64,000 nt of DNA from an uncultured Myxococcaceae bacterium (GCA_945952225.1 CAMFHP010000031.1:1-64000), one strand, 5' to 3'; positions 9,821 through 20,100 are shown, counted from the stretch's first letter. Numbers and translations: made by a program. The notes: generated by a model not told the origin, from the letters alone.

Positions 9821-10302
9821 CGGTTGGGGGGTTCCTTCGGGCCGTCACAGACGGCGTTACGGCGCGCGGGGCGCGCGGGTGGAGCGCGGCGGGCGCGGGG
9901 CGTCCGCGGTACGCAGGTGCGGACGCAGACAACCTTCATCGGGCCACGATGTTTTTCCGTGGCAGGCGCACGGGCGCGGGGCGGCGACCGCTGCGGCCAC
10001 GGGTGACCGCGCAGGTCGCCACCGGACGACGTGCGAATTCCTCGGTGCAGACAGCGCAATGCACGCAGCCCACGCGCCGCCCATGCGGTCCGCGTGACGC
10101 TGCGCTCGTCGTCCGCACCACGCAGATGCAGCCCCTCGCACGGCAGTTTCATCGCCTCACGATGCATTCGAATCGGGACACGATGCACCGCCTGTGGAGC
10201 GCTCTGCGCGCGGGTCTACGGCTCGTGCCCGGGGAGGCCCCGGTCGTCGCAAAACCATGGGCGTTCGTCGGGTGCCGGTGGCGCCGTGGCGCGGGCGGAC
10301 CC
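9821..10302. other. Divergent intergenic region, 482 bp
   Basis: Lies between the (-) inositol operon and the (+) sigma factor gene, so it should hold promoters for both. Apart from the inverted repeat at 9841-9855 I see no convincing -35/-10 pair, RNA gene or small coding sequence. The frame of the sigma factor stays open through most of the region, but its composition does not look coding. The tetramer-rich string CACGATG occurs three times (near 9945, 10157 and 10179), possibly by chance. Confidence 0.5.
9841..9855. promoter_or_regulatory. Perfect 6-3-6 inverted repeat in the leader of the inositol operon
   Basis: GCCGTC, spacer ACA, GACGGC: a perfect inverted repeat 20 bp upstream of the start codon of the inositol phosphate synthase gene. 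The size suits a dimeric repressor site or a short hairpin in the mRNA leader that could mask the ribosome-binding site. A chance occurrence is possible in such GC-rich DNA. Confidence 0.35.
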
Positions 10303-10977
10303 ATGGATGGCACCGCCATGCTGACGCGCGCCGAAGCCCTCGCCTCTCTGCACCATGCATCGTCGTACGAATCATCGGCTTCGGCCGACGCGCTGGCCCT
10401 GCCCGGCGACGAGGTGCGCAGGCGCATTCGTCTCGCGATGCGCGACGCGAATCACCGCGCGCGCATGGTGGCGGTGGCGACGCGCGCCCTCGGCGGTGCG
10501 GCCGATGCCGAGGACTGCGTGCAGGAGGCCCTGATGCTCGCCGAGCGCTTCGCTCCGCGCTTCGAAGGCCGTTCGAACATCACGAGCTGGATGCACACCA
10601 TTCTCGTGAACGTGTGCCGCATGCACCGTCGCGCGCTTCGAAGCGAGCGGCGCGGCGGGCGCACGACGACCGTCGACCTCGACGACGCGGCGACGGAGCT
10701 GGGCTCGATGACCTCGCCCGATGACCCCGAGGAGTCGGCCGCGTGGCGCGAGGCCCTCGACGCGGTGGAGCGCGAGCTGGAGCACCTGCCCCACCACGAC
10801 CGCGACACGCTCGCCGAGCAGGTGGGCGCGTTCAACCGTGAGGCGATGCCCGCGACCGAGCTCCGCGCGATGGACGGCGGCACGAAGGTTCGGATGTTCC
10901 GCCTCCGCAAGCGGCTGTTGCGCGCGCTGCCGCAACACGACACGCTCGCGCACGGCGTCGACCATGCGGCCGTCTGA
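10303..10977 (+). CDS. ECF-like RNA polymerase sigma factor, 224 aa
   Basis: Region 2 is clear: GGAADAEDCVQEALMLAERF followed by FEGRSNITSWMHTILVNVCRMHRR matches the core-binding and -10 melting helices of sigma-70/ECF proteins. A linker rich in acidic residues follows. The C-terminal part (LEHLPHHDRDTLAEQVGAF ... MFRLRKRLLRAL) sits where region 4 belongs but departs strongly from the usual helix-turn-helix, so -35 recognition may be unusual. ATG 10303 is a compromise; 10318 is an alternative and neither has a strong ribosome site. Its stop lies inside the start of the following histidine kinase gene (14-bp overlap), so it is made together with a two-component pair that may control it. Confidence 0.78.
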   Translation: MDGTAMLTRAEALASLHHASSYESSASADALALPGDEVRRRIRLAMRDANHRARMVAVATRALGGAADAEDCVQEALMLAERFAPRFEGRSNITSWMHTILVNVCRMHRRALRSERRGGRTTTVDLDDAATELGSMTSPDDPEESAAWREALDAVERELEHLPHHDRDTLAEQVGAFNREAMPATELRAMDGGTKVRMFRLRKRLLRALPQHDTLAHGVDHAAV

Positions 10978-12136
10978 GCATCCCTTCGCAGCGCACTCCC
11001 CTCCCCCGGCCTCGTGCGCGACGGGGTCGTACCACCGACGGCGCTGGTACTACGGCATGGCGGTGTTCGCGGGCATCGTCGCGATGCAGTTCGTTCCGCT
11101 GCCCGCGGCGCCGCACGCGCCCGACGCGCTTCAGATGCGCGCGGGCTTCTGGATCATCGAGACCGCCCTCCTCGGCATGGTGCTCTCGTCGCAGTACTGC
11201 ATGGCCCGCTACGGCTCGTCGAGCTGGTCGCGGACGCTGCGGGTGAGCATTCCCGTGAGCCTCTTCACGGGCGCCGTGGGCGGGTGCCTCGCGCTCGCCC
11301 TGGGCCGCGCGTGCAACCTCCGCGCGCCCGTTCCCCTCACGCTGATTCCGTGGAGCCACGCGTGCTTCGTGGGCGCGCTCACGGGCCTCGGGCTCTGCGG
11401 CATCTGGTCGTTGATGGTGGTCGCGCCCGCGGTGGTCGAAGACGCGCGGCTGCGCACGCTTGAAGCCGAGAAGCTGCGCCTCGAAGCCGAGCAGCTCCGC
11501 GCGATGGCCGAACTCTCGCGCCTCCGCACGCAGTTCGAACCGCACTTTCTGCTGAACACCCTCAACGCCATCGCGGCCCTCGTGACGCAGAACCCGCGCG
11601 AGGCGCGGCGGCTCATCGCCTGCCTCGGAGAGCTCCTGCTCGACGGACTGCGCGACCCCGACGAGCTGCGCTCCCTCGACGACGAGGTGGCGTGGCTCCA
11701 GCGCTACGCCGAGATCCTCGAGTCGCGCCACGGCGAGCGCATCGAGTTCTGCTGGGAGATCGCCGACGAGACGCGGCGCGCGCAGCTCCCGCGATTGCTG
11801 CTGCAACCGCTCGTCGAGAACGCGGTGAAGCACGGCGCGCTGCAACGCTCCTCGGCGGGGCGGGTGACCGTGCGCACGGCCCTCGAAGCGCGCGACGACG
11901 GATCGCAGCGGCTCGTGTGCACCATCGACGACAACGGTCCGGGCTTCTCGCCCGAGGCCACGCGCGCCGATGCGTTCGGGCTCCGCGCGGTGCGCCGTCG
12001 GCTGGAACTCCTGCACCCCGAGGCCACGCTGACCTTCGAAGCGCTCGCCGAGGGAACGCGCTCCGTCGTGGATCTCCCGTGGGCCGCCGTGCGCTGCGGT
12101 GCGATGCGCCGCTGCAACGCCGAGGCGCGGGCGTGA
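10964..12136 (+). CDS. LytS/YehU-type sensor histidine kinase, 390 aa
   Basis: N-terminal sensor of four predicted membrane helices (residues ~25-160) with short loops, then a coiled-coil linker (LEAEKLRLEAEQLRAMAELSRL). The His_kinase domain carries the phospho-acceptor His194 in FEPHFLLNTLNAI, the hallmark of the LytS/AlgZ family; the ATPase domain shows LVENAVKHG and DDNGPGF. The start at 10964 lies within the end of the sigma factor gene. Its stop shares GTGA with the start of the LytTR regulator, the expected partner. The signal is unknown; the short periplasmic loops suggest sensing within the membrane. Confidence 0.9.
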   Translation: MRPSEHPFAAHSPPPASCATGSYHRRRWYYGMAVFAGIVAMQFVPLPAAPHAPDALQMRAGFWIIETALLGMVLSSQYCMARYGSSSWSRTLRVSIPVSLFTGAVGGCLALALGRACNLRAPVPLTLIPWSHACFVGALTGLGLCGIWSLMVVAPAVVEDARLRTLEAEKLRLEAEQLRAMAELSRLRTQFEPHFLLNTLNAIAALVTQNPREARRLIACLGELLLDGLRDPDELRSLDDEVAWLQRYAEILESRHGERIEFCWEIADETRRAQLPRLLLQPLVENAVKHGALQRSSAGRVTVRTALEARDDGSQRLVCTIDDNGPGFSPEATRADAFGLRAVRRRLELLHPEATLTFEALAEGTRSVVDLPWAAVRCGAMRRCNAEARA

Positions 12137-12915
12137 GCGCCGAGCGGCTCCGGGCCCTCGTGGTCGAAGACGAGTGGCCCGCGCGCAACTACCTCGTGGA
12201 GCTCATCGAGGCCTCGGGGCTCGCGCAGGTGGTGGGCGCCATCGCCACGGTCGAAGAGGCCCTCGAAGCGCTCGACGGGCCGACGCCCTTTCCCGCCGAC
12301 GTGGTCTTCGTCGACGTGCAGCTCGCGGGCAACGGCGACATCGGAGGGCTTGAGCTCCTGCGCCGCGTGGCCCGTCGACCGGGCGCGCCGATGTTCGTGC
12401 TGGCCACGGCCTTTCGCGAGCACGCGCTCGAAGCCTTCTCGCTCGACGTGGTGGATTACCTCCTCAAGCCCTTCACCGACGAGCGCGTGGAGCAGTGCCT
12501 CGCGCGCATCACCGCCCGCCGCGCGTCGTCGTCGCGGGCGCCGCAGCAGCCGCTCCGCCTCGTGGCCCGCCGGGGCAAGAGCCTGGTCTTTCTCGGCATC
12601 GACGAGGTGTGGGCCTTCGAAGCGTCGGACCGCATGACCTTCGTGCACACGCCGCACGGACGCCTCGATCTCGACCTCTCGCTCGCCGCCATCGAGGGCT
12701 CCTTCGGCCGCACGCTCACGCGCGTGCACCGCAACTGGCTCGTGAACACCGCCCACGTGCGAGAGCTTCTGCGCGACGGGCTCGACACCTCGGTCTTCGT
12801 CGGCGCGAGCCTCTCGAACGACCAGCGCGGCGTGCGCGTGCCCGTCTCCCGCGACCGCGCGGCGCCCATCCGCGAGATGCTCCTCGCCAACGCCGCAGGG
12901 CTGCGACGGCCCTGA
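12133..12915 (+). CDS. LytTR-family response regulator, 260 aa
   Basis: Receiver domain residues ~7-120: acidic pair in VVEDEW, phospho-acceptor Asp61 in VFVDVQ, Thr in LATAF and Lys112 in LLKPF. The LytTR DNA-binding domain occupies the C-terminal ~115 residues, with DEVWAFEASDRMTFVHT and RVHRNWLVN, the typical conserved blocks. GTG start overlaps the kinase stop by 4 bp. LytTR proteins bind direct repeats and usually control cell-surface, competence or toxin genes. Together with the upstream kinase it forms a complete two-component system, unusual in that a sigma factor is the first gene of the unit. Confidence 0.92.
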   Translation: MSAERLRALVVEDEWPARNYLVELIEASGLAQVVGAIATVEEALEALDGPTPFPADVVFVDVQLAGNGDIGGLELLRRVARRPGAPMFVLATAFREHALEAFSLDVVDYLLKPFTDERVEQCLARITARRASSSRAPQQPLRLVARRGKSLVFLGIDEVWAFEASDRMTFVHTPHGRLDLDLSLAAIEGSFGRTLTRVHRNWLVNTAHVRELLRDGLDTSVFVGASLSNDQRGVRVPVSRDRAAPIREMLLANAAGLRRP

Positions 12916-12934
12916 AGCGTTTCTTCACCGCAGC

Positions 12935-12963
12935 GAAGACTCATTCAGAAAAGTGAAGTCTTC
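12935..12963. other. Hairpin-forming inverted repeat downstream of the LytTR gene
   Basis: GAAGACT at 12935-12941 and AGTCTTC at 12957-12963 form a perfect 7-bp stem with a 15-base, A-rich loop, 17 bp after the regulator stop codon. The short AT-rich patch stands out from the surrounding DNA. It could end the sigma/kinase/regulator transcript or be an operator for the SDR gene at 13054; no T-run follows, so a classic intrinsic terminator is doubtful. Confidence 0.35.
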
Positions 12964-13053
12964 CCCTTGCGGGCCTCGATGGCGAGACGCACCTCTGGCC
13001 CCGCGCCGACGACGCCCACGAAGGGCGCCCGCGCACGAATCGAGGCACTCGCC

Positions 13054-13770
13054 ATGGCTACGCAGAAGACCGTTGCGCTCATCACGGGCGCGAACAAGGG
13101 CATCGGATTCGAGATCGCGCGCCAGCTCGGCGCGAAGGGCATCACCGTGGTGCTCGGCGCCCGCGATGAGGCGAAGGGCGTGAAGGCCGCGGAGGCGCTG
13201 CGGGCCGAGGGCGTCGACGCCCACGCGGTGAAGCTCGACGTCTCGAACGACGCCGACGTGGCCGCGCTGCCGGGATGGTTCACCGAGCGCTTCGGGCGCC
13301 TCGACGTGCTGGTGAACAACGCGGGCATCGCCGAGTGGGCGAGCGACGACGTGGGGGCCTTTCGCAAGACGCTGGAGGCCAACCTCTTCGGCGTCGTGGC
13401 GGTGACCTACGCGCTGCTCCCGCTGCTGCGCGAGAGCCCCGCGGGTCGCGTGGTGAACCATTCGAGCGTGCTCGGGTCGCTCACGTCGATCACCTCGGCG
13501 CCGGGCCAGTTCGGCGACTTCGTGAACCCCGCGTACACGACCTCGAAGGCCGCGCTCAACGGCTTCACCGTGGCCCTCGCGCACAAGCTCCGGGGCACGC
13601 GCGTGAAGGTCAACGCCGCGCACCCCGGCTGGGTGAAGACCGATCTCGGCGGCGACGCCGCGCCGCTCACCGTCGACGTGGGCGCGCAGACCGCCGTGGC
13701 CCTCGCCACGCTCGGCGAAGACGGCCCGTCGGGCGGGTTCTTTCACCTCGGCAAGCCGCTGCCCTGGTGA
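13054..13770 (+). CDS. Short-chain dehydrogenase/reductase, 238 aa
   Basis: Classical SDR of the carbonyl-reductase-like type. TGANKGIG (residues 11-18) binds NAD(P); NNAG stabilises the fold; the catalytic Ser lies in VNHSSVLG and the Tyr161xxxLys165 pair in AYTTSK. HPGWVKTDLGG follows, typical of the substrate loop. The Arg after the second beta strand (GARDEAKG) suggests NADP. ATG 13054 has GAGG about nine bases upstream; a longer reading from 12967 adds 29 poorly conserved residues. It stands alone, convergent with the lipoprotein gene 27 bp away. Substrate unknown. Confidence 0.9.
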   Translation: MATQKTVALITGANKGIGFEIARQLGAKGITVVLGARDEAKGVKAAEALRAEGVDAHAVKLDVSNDADVAALPGWFTERFGRLDVLVNNAGIAEWASDDVGAFRKTLEANLFGVVAVTYALLPLLRESPAGRVVNHSSVLGSLTSITSAPGQFGDFVNPAYTTSKAALNGFTVALAHKLRGTRVKVNAAHPGWVKTDLGGDAAPLTVDVGAQTAVALATLGEDGPSGGFFHLGKPLPW

Positions 13771-13797
13771 TGCGTTCGAGCGTCGTGTGGCGGTCGC

Positions 13798-15933
13798 TCA
13801 CCACGGCAGCCACGCGACGACGGCGCTCTCTCCTCGCGGCGTCTCGCTGCCCCACGCGGGCACCGACGCCGTGGGGAGCGCCGCGCCGCGCGTGACGCCC
13901 GCCGTGTCGGCGAGGTGGTAGCCCACGGCGAGCACACCATTCGCGCGCGGGATCAGCGCCATGAGCTTCACGTTGCCGTCGCCGCCGTCCATCGTGGGGT
14001 TCCACGGGCTGCGCACGATCGACGAGTAGGTGACCGTCGAGAGGTCGGGGGCGAAGACGCGCACGAAGTCGTTCCACCCCGAGCGGCCCGCAGCGGGGAG
14101 CGGCATGCGCATCCATGCGTTGCGGGTGGTGATGGTGCGACGACCGGTGGCGATGACCGCGATGCGTCCGCGGAGGTCGACGGCGAGGGCCTCGGCGCGC
14201 GTGGTGTTGAGGTCGGGCCATCCCGTGTTGTGCGAGGGCCAGCCGTCGAGGTTCGGGTCGGTGTAGGCCGCGCCGGTGTTGCGCGGATCGTCGGCGTACT
14301 CCGCGAGCCAGCTCGACGCGCGGAGCGTTCCGTCGGTCGGTGCGAAGCGACCGAGCCACGAGATGTGGATGTTGCCGCTCGTGCCCGTGAACGTGTTGTG
14401 AAAGGCCGTCGCGCCCGGACGCGACGCCACCGCGTTGCCCGACCAGAGGTTGTCGGTGTTGTTCCCGTGGCTGCGCGCAAGCACGACGAGCTCGCCCGTC
14501 GAGGGGTCGACGTCGAGGCGGTCGACGTACTGATCGGGCGTCGAGTTGCGCGCGGTCTCGGTGTAGAGCCGCGACCACCAGCGCAGGCGCCCCGTGGCGG
14601 TCATGGCCATCACCGCGGGCTCGAAATCGGGCTCGCCGCTCGGCAGACGGCTCTGCACGCTGAAGCCCACGTAGAGGTCGCCGCTGCGGCGGTCGATGCG
14701 AATCGCGCCCACCTGCTGCGTGGGGTTCGCGCCCATGCGGTAGCCCGTGTAGCCGGGACCGTTGGCCGTGGGGTTCGCGGGGTCGCACGGGCCGTTGAAG
14801 AGCAGGTCGAGGGGCCACGATCCCTGGCGCGTTCCGCCGTTGCCGTCGGGCGTGCGCGCGGACCAGTCGGCCATCGTCCACGAGCGCAGGTCGCAGCGGC
14901 CGCCGACCTTGAACACGATCGCGCTCTGCACCGCGGTCACGTCGCGACGGGAGGATGCGGGCGTCCATCCGCCCTCGGTGCGCGATCCGTCGGGGCGCAC
15001 GGCCCAGTGGTAGCGCCAGTCTTCGACCACGTCGTCGGTGCCGTCGGGACGCAGCCGGTACACCGCCGCCCAGTTCGATCCGAAGGGCTCGCCCGCCGCG
15101 TAGACCACACGCCCGTCGGGGGAGACATCCCAGGGCTGCGACGTGCGGTGCGTGCCCGTCGCGTACCACGCGCGCACCCACTCGGCGCGCGTCGGAGGCG
15201 CCGTGACGAAGTTGCCGTCGAGGCGCATCACGAAGCTTCCGGTGCCCGCGCTGCGGCTCTCCGTCGCCGTGCCCGAGAGGTAGAGCGTGCCCGTGGGTGC
15301 GCCCGGCGCGCTCGTCACCTGGAGGTGCCGCACTTCGAAGGCCGAGCCCGCGGGGAGCTGCACCACGCGGAGCACGGTGCGCAGGTCCGCGGAGAGCTGC
15401 ATCACGAAGGGCACGCGCGTTCCGCCCGGCGCACCGGGGATGGGCGGTGTGCTGAGCGTCGTGCGGGGAACGCTCGCGGGCACCCACGCGAGGTCGTCGG
15501 CCACGCCGCCGAGGAGGAGCGTTCCATCGGAGAGGGCCAGCGCGGTGTTGAAGCGCTCGGCCCCGGTGCCGCCCGCGTAGAACACCGACGGCCCGGTGGG
15601 GCCCGGCGACGGTGCCACGTCGGAGAAGGCTCCGTCGGGCGGCGATGGTGCGGCGTCGAACGAGCTGCCGTCGGGAGGCGATGGTGCGGCATCGAACGAT
15701 CCGCCCGGGTCGGAATCTCCGTCCGACGAAACATCCATGGTGGAAGGCAGATCGGAGGAGACGGGCGGTGCATCGACCGCGGCGCCGTCGGGCGATGGTT
15801 CGGTACCGAACGATCCGTCGTCGGTAGCGACATCACGCGCGGTGTCGGACGCGGCGTCGGCGGAGGTCGGAGGGTCGGACGCGCAGGCGGCGAGGGCGAG
15901 GAGGCAGAGGGGAGTCAGCGTGGCGGGGCGCAT
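13798..15933 (-). CDS. Large secreted lipoprotein, 711 aa, unknown role
   Basis: Type II signal peptide MRPATLTPLCLLALAAC with the lipobox LAAC; the mature protein should be anchored through the Cys. A long Asp/Ser/Pro-rich tether follows (residues ~18-110) containing two near-identical 12-residue units (SFDAAPSPPDGS) and a third divergent one. The remaining ~600 residues are rich in Trp, Gly and beta-strand patterns such as GNLYLSG/VVYAAG/GELVVLARS, like a beta-propeller with SBBP-type repeats. No catalytic motif is seen. The gene upstream on the same strand (16027-17067) ends 93 bp away, so co-transcription is possible. Confidence 0.82.
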   Translation of the reverse strand: MRPATLTPLCLLALAACASDPPTSADAASDTARDVATDDGSFGTEPSPDGAAVDAPPVSSDLPSTMDVSSDGDSDPGGSFDAAPSPPDGSSFDAAPSPPDGAFSDVAPSPGPTGPSVFYAGGTGAERFNTALALSDGTLLLGGVADDLAWVPASVPRTTLSTPPIPGAPGGTRVPFVMQLSADLRTVLRVVQLPAGSAFEVRHLQVTSAPGAPTGTLYLSGTATESRSAGTGSFVMRLDGNFVTAPPTRAEWVRAWYATGTHRTSQPWDVSPDGRVVYAAGEPFGSNWAAVYRLRPDGTDDVVEDWRYHWAVRPDGSRTEGGWTPASSRRDVTAVQSAIVFKVGGRCDLRSWTMADWSARTPDGNGGTRQGSWPLDLLFNGPCDPANPTANGPGYTGYRMGANPTQQVGAIRIDRRSGDLYVGFSVQSRLPSGEPDFEPAVMAMTATGRLRWWSRLYTETARNSTPDQYVDRLDVDPSTGELVVLARSHGNNTDNLWSGNAVASRPGATAFHNTFTGTSGNIHISWLGRFAPTDGTLRASSWLAEYADDPRNTGAAYTDPNLDGWPSHNTGWPDLNTTRAEALAVDLRGRIAVIATGRRTITTRNAWMRMPLPAAGRSGWNDFVRVFAPDLSTVTYSSIVRSPWNPTMDGGDGNVKLMALIPRANGVLAVGYHLADTAGVTRGAALPTASVPAWGSETPRGESAVVAWLPW

Positions 15934-16026
15934 CGTGGAGGCGTCTCCTGCGCACCCGACGGGGGCGAGCGCGCGACCTCTAGATGCACCACAGATCTCG
16001 TTGTGCGGTCGCTGAACGAAGCGCGT

Positions 16027-17067
16027 TCAGTTCGTGACGGTCCACGACGCGGCGCAGGCGTCGAGGAGGCCAAGCGTCTCGTCGAGGGAGACGCCCTCGG
16101 GGGCCGAGAGCTGGAGCCCGCGGAGTCCGCCGTCGGGGTGGAGCCACCAGACCGACGCGAGGGCGAGCTGCGCGTCGCCACCGGATTGCACGGTGATGCG
16201 GGCCGATCCGTCGTCGCGGTGCTTGAGCTCGACCTTCATGGCCGAGAGGTCGCCGAGGCCGAAGCGCTTCGCGATCACGTCTTCGACGCGGGTGCGCAGC
16301 GGGCGCTGACGGAGCACGGCGTCGACGGCCTCGCGCACCACGGCGAGGCGCCACACGTTGTCGGTGGTCGAGAGCGAGAGGCGCGTGAAGAGCACGGTCT
16401 CGTACTCGGCGGAGTCGGCGAGGGCGAAGCGCGGCGGCGCGGTGAACGAGGCCCCGAACGCATCGAGGGTCATGGTGCCGGTGCGCGGGGTGACCGCAGG
16501 GCGCACCACGTCGAGGCGACCGGGCTCGGCGAGCCAGTCGAGGCCCGCGTGGACCTTTTCGAGCGCGCGTCCCGCGGACTTCGCCGAGCGGCCGCGGTTG
16601 GCGTTGGTGCAGCGGAATTCGAGCACGCCGAAGGCCACGGGCACGATCACGTGGCCCACCACAATTTCGAGCCCCTCGCGCAGCGCCGCGTAGTGCACCG
16701 CGCGGAGCCCCGTGGTGTTGCCGATGCTCACGGGCTTGAACTCCAGCAGCGGCGACCAGTCGGCGGCCTTCGTGCGGGGGTCGGGGCGGCTCTTCGGCGC
16801 GCGTCCCGCGGCCTCGGCGGCGTCGAGTTCGGCGGCGGCGCCCGCGAAGACCGCCTGGGCCGCGCGGAGGGCGTCGTCGGCGAGGAGCGCGTCGTGCTCG
16901 GGCGCGAGGTCGAGGGCCACGTCGCCGAAGGTGACCATCCACTGCAGCTCCGTGCGCGGGTCGTGGAACATCACCCCGTGCTTCTCGGAGGGGCCGAGCA
17001 CCGCCGACTCGGGCGGCGTGAACAGGGCCCCGCAGGCCCCCGATTCGAGCGCTTCGATGAGCTTCAT
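16027..17067 (-). CDS. Hypothetical soluble protein, 346 aa
   Basis: I do not recognise the family. No signal peptide or membrane helix is present. The sequence alternates strand-like segments (HGVMFHDPRTELQWMVTFGDVAL, GHVIVPVAFGVLEFRC) with helices, and has two conserved-looking Trp-rich sites (ADWSPLLEF, SVWWLHPDGG). The ATG at 17067 begins MKLIEAL; readings further upstream have low-quality composition. It is divergent from the addB-like gene (start 17179), the gap of 111 bp holding both promoters. It may form a transcription unit with the lipoprotein gene downstream. Confidence 0.72.
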   Translation of the reverse strand: MKLIEALESGACGALFTPPESAVLGPSEKHGVMFHDPRTELQWMVTFGDVALDLAPEHDALLADDALRAAQAVFAGAAAELDAAEAAGRAPKSRPDPRTKAADWSPLLEFKPVSIGNTTGLRAVHYAALREGLEIVVGHVIVPVAFGVLEFRCTNANRGRSAKSAGRALEKVHAGLDWLAEPGRLDVVRPAVTPRTGTMTLDAFGASFTAPPRFALADSAEYETVLFTRLSLSTTDNVWRLAVVREAVDAVLRQRPLRTRVEDVIAKRFGLGDLSAMKVELKHRDDGSARITVQSGGDAQLALASVWWLHPDGGLRGLQLSAPEGVSLDETLGLLDACAASWTVTN

Positions 17068-17178
17068 CGCGCCGATGGGTAGCAGGGCGCGACCCGCCGT
17101 GTCGACGGCGCTGCGCGGCCCCCGCGGCGCTTGTCGAAAAGAGGCGCTCCCCGCGGGTCGCCCGTAGCGTCGCGGCCC

Positions 17179-20100
17179 ATGACGGACGTGACCTTCACAC
17201 CGGCCCGCGAACGCGCGCGCCATGCCCGCCTCGTCGCCCGCGTGCGCGCGGGAACGCTCCACCGACCCGTGTGGGTGCTGTGCCCCCGCGACGCGCTGCG
17301 CACGGCCCTCGAAGACCGCGTGGCCCGCGCGGGCGGTGCCTTCGCGCGCTTCGTCAACTGGGAGCACCTCGCCCTCGCCCTCGACGAGCGCCTGCACCTC
17401 GCGCGCAGCGAAGCGCCCGATGACACCGTGCGCGCCCTCGCCGTCGAGCGCTGCCTCGCCGCACGCGCCGCCGCGCATCCCGACCTTGCGGACCCGCTGC
17501 GGAGCGATCCCTTCGGCGTCGCGCTGGCGCTGTTGCGCGTCGTCGACTCGCTACGCCTGCACCGTTGGGACGGCCGCACGCGCCCGCCCGAAGCCCCCGC
17601 CGACGACCGCGCCGCGGCGCTCGTGAACGGCCACGTGGCCCTGCTCGGTGACGTGCTCGCCGCCGTCGAAGAGGGCCTCGCCGCCGACGGAATGCTCGAC
17701 CCCATCGCGCGGCTGCGACGCGCCCTCGGAGCCCTCGACCGCGCGCGCTTCGAAGGCACCACGCTGCTCGTCGAAGGTGTCGACCGCCTCGCGCCGCTCG
17801 AACGCGACGTGCTCCTCGCGATGCGCCGCGCGGGCGCCGAGGTCGACGTCGCGCCGTGGGTCGAGGGATGGCCCCATTCCCTTGAAAACAAGGCCGATGT
17901 GACGGTCGACGGGGTGCGCGACGACGGGCTCCTCGCGGCCCTCGATGCGGGCGCGGCGCGGTGCCTGCGCGACGACGGCTCGGTGCACGCGGTGGCCGTG
18001 CGCGACCCGTGGGAGGAGGCGGAACAGGTCGCGCGGTGGATCGCCGAGGAGGTCGCGCGCGGGGCCCATCCCGAAGACTTCGCGGTGCACCTCACGGCCG
18101 AAGCGGGCGCGCTCGATCGCATGCGGCGCGCGCTCGAACGGTACGGAGTTCCGGGCAACGGCGTGGGGGCGACGCCGGTGCGTCAGTCGGTGCTGTGGCA
18201 GGTGATGCGCGCGTCGGTGCGCCTCGCGTGGCAGGGCGTCGACGTGGTCGACCTCGCGACGGTGCTCTCGGCGCCGGGCTCGGGCATCTGGGGCTCGGAC
18301 CGCGACTGGCTCTGCGCGCAGTTGCGACGCGACGTTCCGACGAGCTGGGACGAGGTGCGCGCGGTGATGGTGCGCGCCACGGAGCCGCAGCGCGAGACGG
18401 TGACCATTGCGCCCGCGACGACCGACGACGTGACCGTGCTCGACCTCGACGGCGAGGCGCCGCTCCCCTCGCCCGACGCCGCGCGCGCCGCGCAGCTCGC
18501 CGAGACCCGCGCGCGCCTCGAGGAGCTCCTCGCGCTGTGGTCGTCGCACGGTCCCTTCGGTCGCCTCGCCGCGCACGATCGCCTCGCGGCCCTCACCGCG
18601 GTGGTGAACGGCACGCTCACGCGCTTCGTGAACACGCTGCGCTTCTCCGAGGTGCTCGAAGCGCCGCGCACGCAGACCGCGTGGATCGCCGCGGCCCAGT
18701 CGATCGCCGCCGCGTGCCGCGCCTCGCTCGAACGGCTCGAACGCGCGAAGACCTTTCTTCCGCCGAACGCGCCGGGGGTGTTTCTCGCGAGCACCGAGTC
18801 GCTGCTCGGCGCCACCGTCGACACGCCGTCTCCGCCGCGCGCCGAGGGGGTGTCGCTCTTCGTCGACGGCGCCGTGCCCGCGCGCAGGCCGAAGACCCTC
18901 GTGGTGACGGGCTTTCATCGCGGTCGGTTCCCCTCGCCCGTGGGGCGCGCGCTGGTGCTCGGCCCCCTCGAACGCGACGCGCTCGCGGCGCTCGGCGACG
19001 ACCTCGCGGCGCTCCCCACGGACCCCGAGCTCGGCGCGCTCGCCGCGCGCGAGACCCTTCGTGTGCTGGCCCTCCCGACGGAGCGGCTCGTGCTCGTGGC
19101 ACCGCGGCGCACGTCGTCGGGCGCCGAGGTCGACGTGGCCCTCGCGTGGCGCGATGTGCTCGCGCGGCTCCCGATCGAAGACCGCGAGCGACGGGAGCGC
19201 GAGGGCGTTCCGTGGATCGCCGCGTGGATCACCGCGCAGCACCCCGACGGCCCCCGCACGGCGCGCGGGAGGCTCCTCGACGCGGTGTCGCTGCTCGGTG
19301 CGGGCGAGGTCACCGACGCCGTGGCGCGCATCGCGCCCGAGGCCCGACGGAGCGTGCGGGTGCGTGACTTCATGCTCGCGCGGCACCGCCCCGAGATGCG
19401 CTTCGACGTGGGCGATCTGGTGCAGGGCGAGCTCTCGACGGCGGTGTTCACGCCGCGCGCGCTGGAGTCGCTGCTCAAGTGCCGCTACTCGTTTCTCACG
19501 GGGGCGCTGCTCGGACTCAAACCGCTTCCGCTGGCGCGCGCTCCCTCGCTCGGCGCGCAGGACCGCACGAAGGTCACGCGCGCGGCGCTGCGACACCTCG
19601 ACGCCGTGGCCGCCACGGGACGCGCGCCCACCGAAGACGACGCGAAGCGCGCGCTCGACGCGGCCATCGAGAGCGAAATTCCGTGGGCGAAGCGCGGGGA
19701 CATGCGCCTCTCGCTCGAATCGTTGCGGCGCACGGTGATGGGCTTTCTGCGCCGGTATCTCGAACTCCGCGCGGTGTGGAAGCTCGACTTCGCCAACGAC
19801 GCGACGCCCCGCGAAGACCAGCGCGCCGTGCCCGTGGCGCTGCCCTCGAAGCACCTGCCCGTCGTGAACCTCAAGCCGGTGCGTCCGCGGGTGGAGACCT
19901 TCCGCGCGCAGTCGCCCGATGGCGAGGCCGCGCAGGCCATCGTGATGGACCTCAAGCTCGGTGGCACCGCCTCGATGGCGAAGCTGCGCGAAGAGGGCCT
20001 CGACCTCGACGCGGCGCTCGTGCCCGCGGTGCTCGCCGCACAGCAGAAATCGCAGGGTGATCCGGTGATGGCCTTCGTGCGGCTCTCGCTCTCGAAGCCC

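Noticed and set aside
13915-17082. Open frame of about 1050 codons on the (+) strand
   Set aside because: It runs antisense through two well-formed (-) genes and crosses their boundary; composition is typical of a GC-rich shadow frame.
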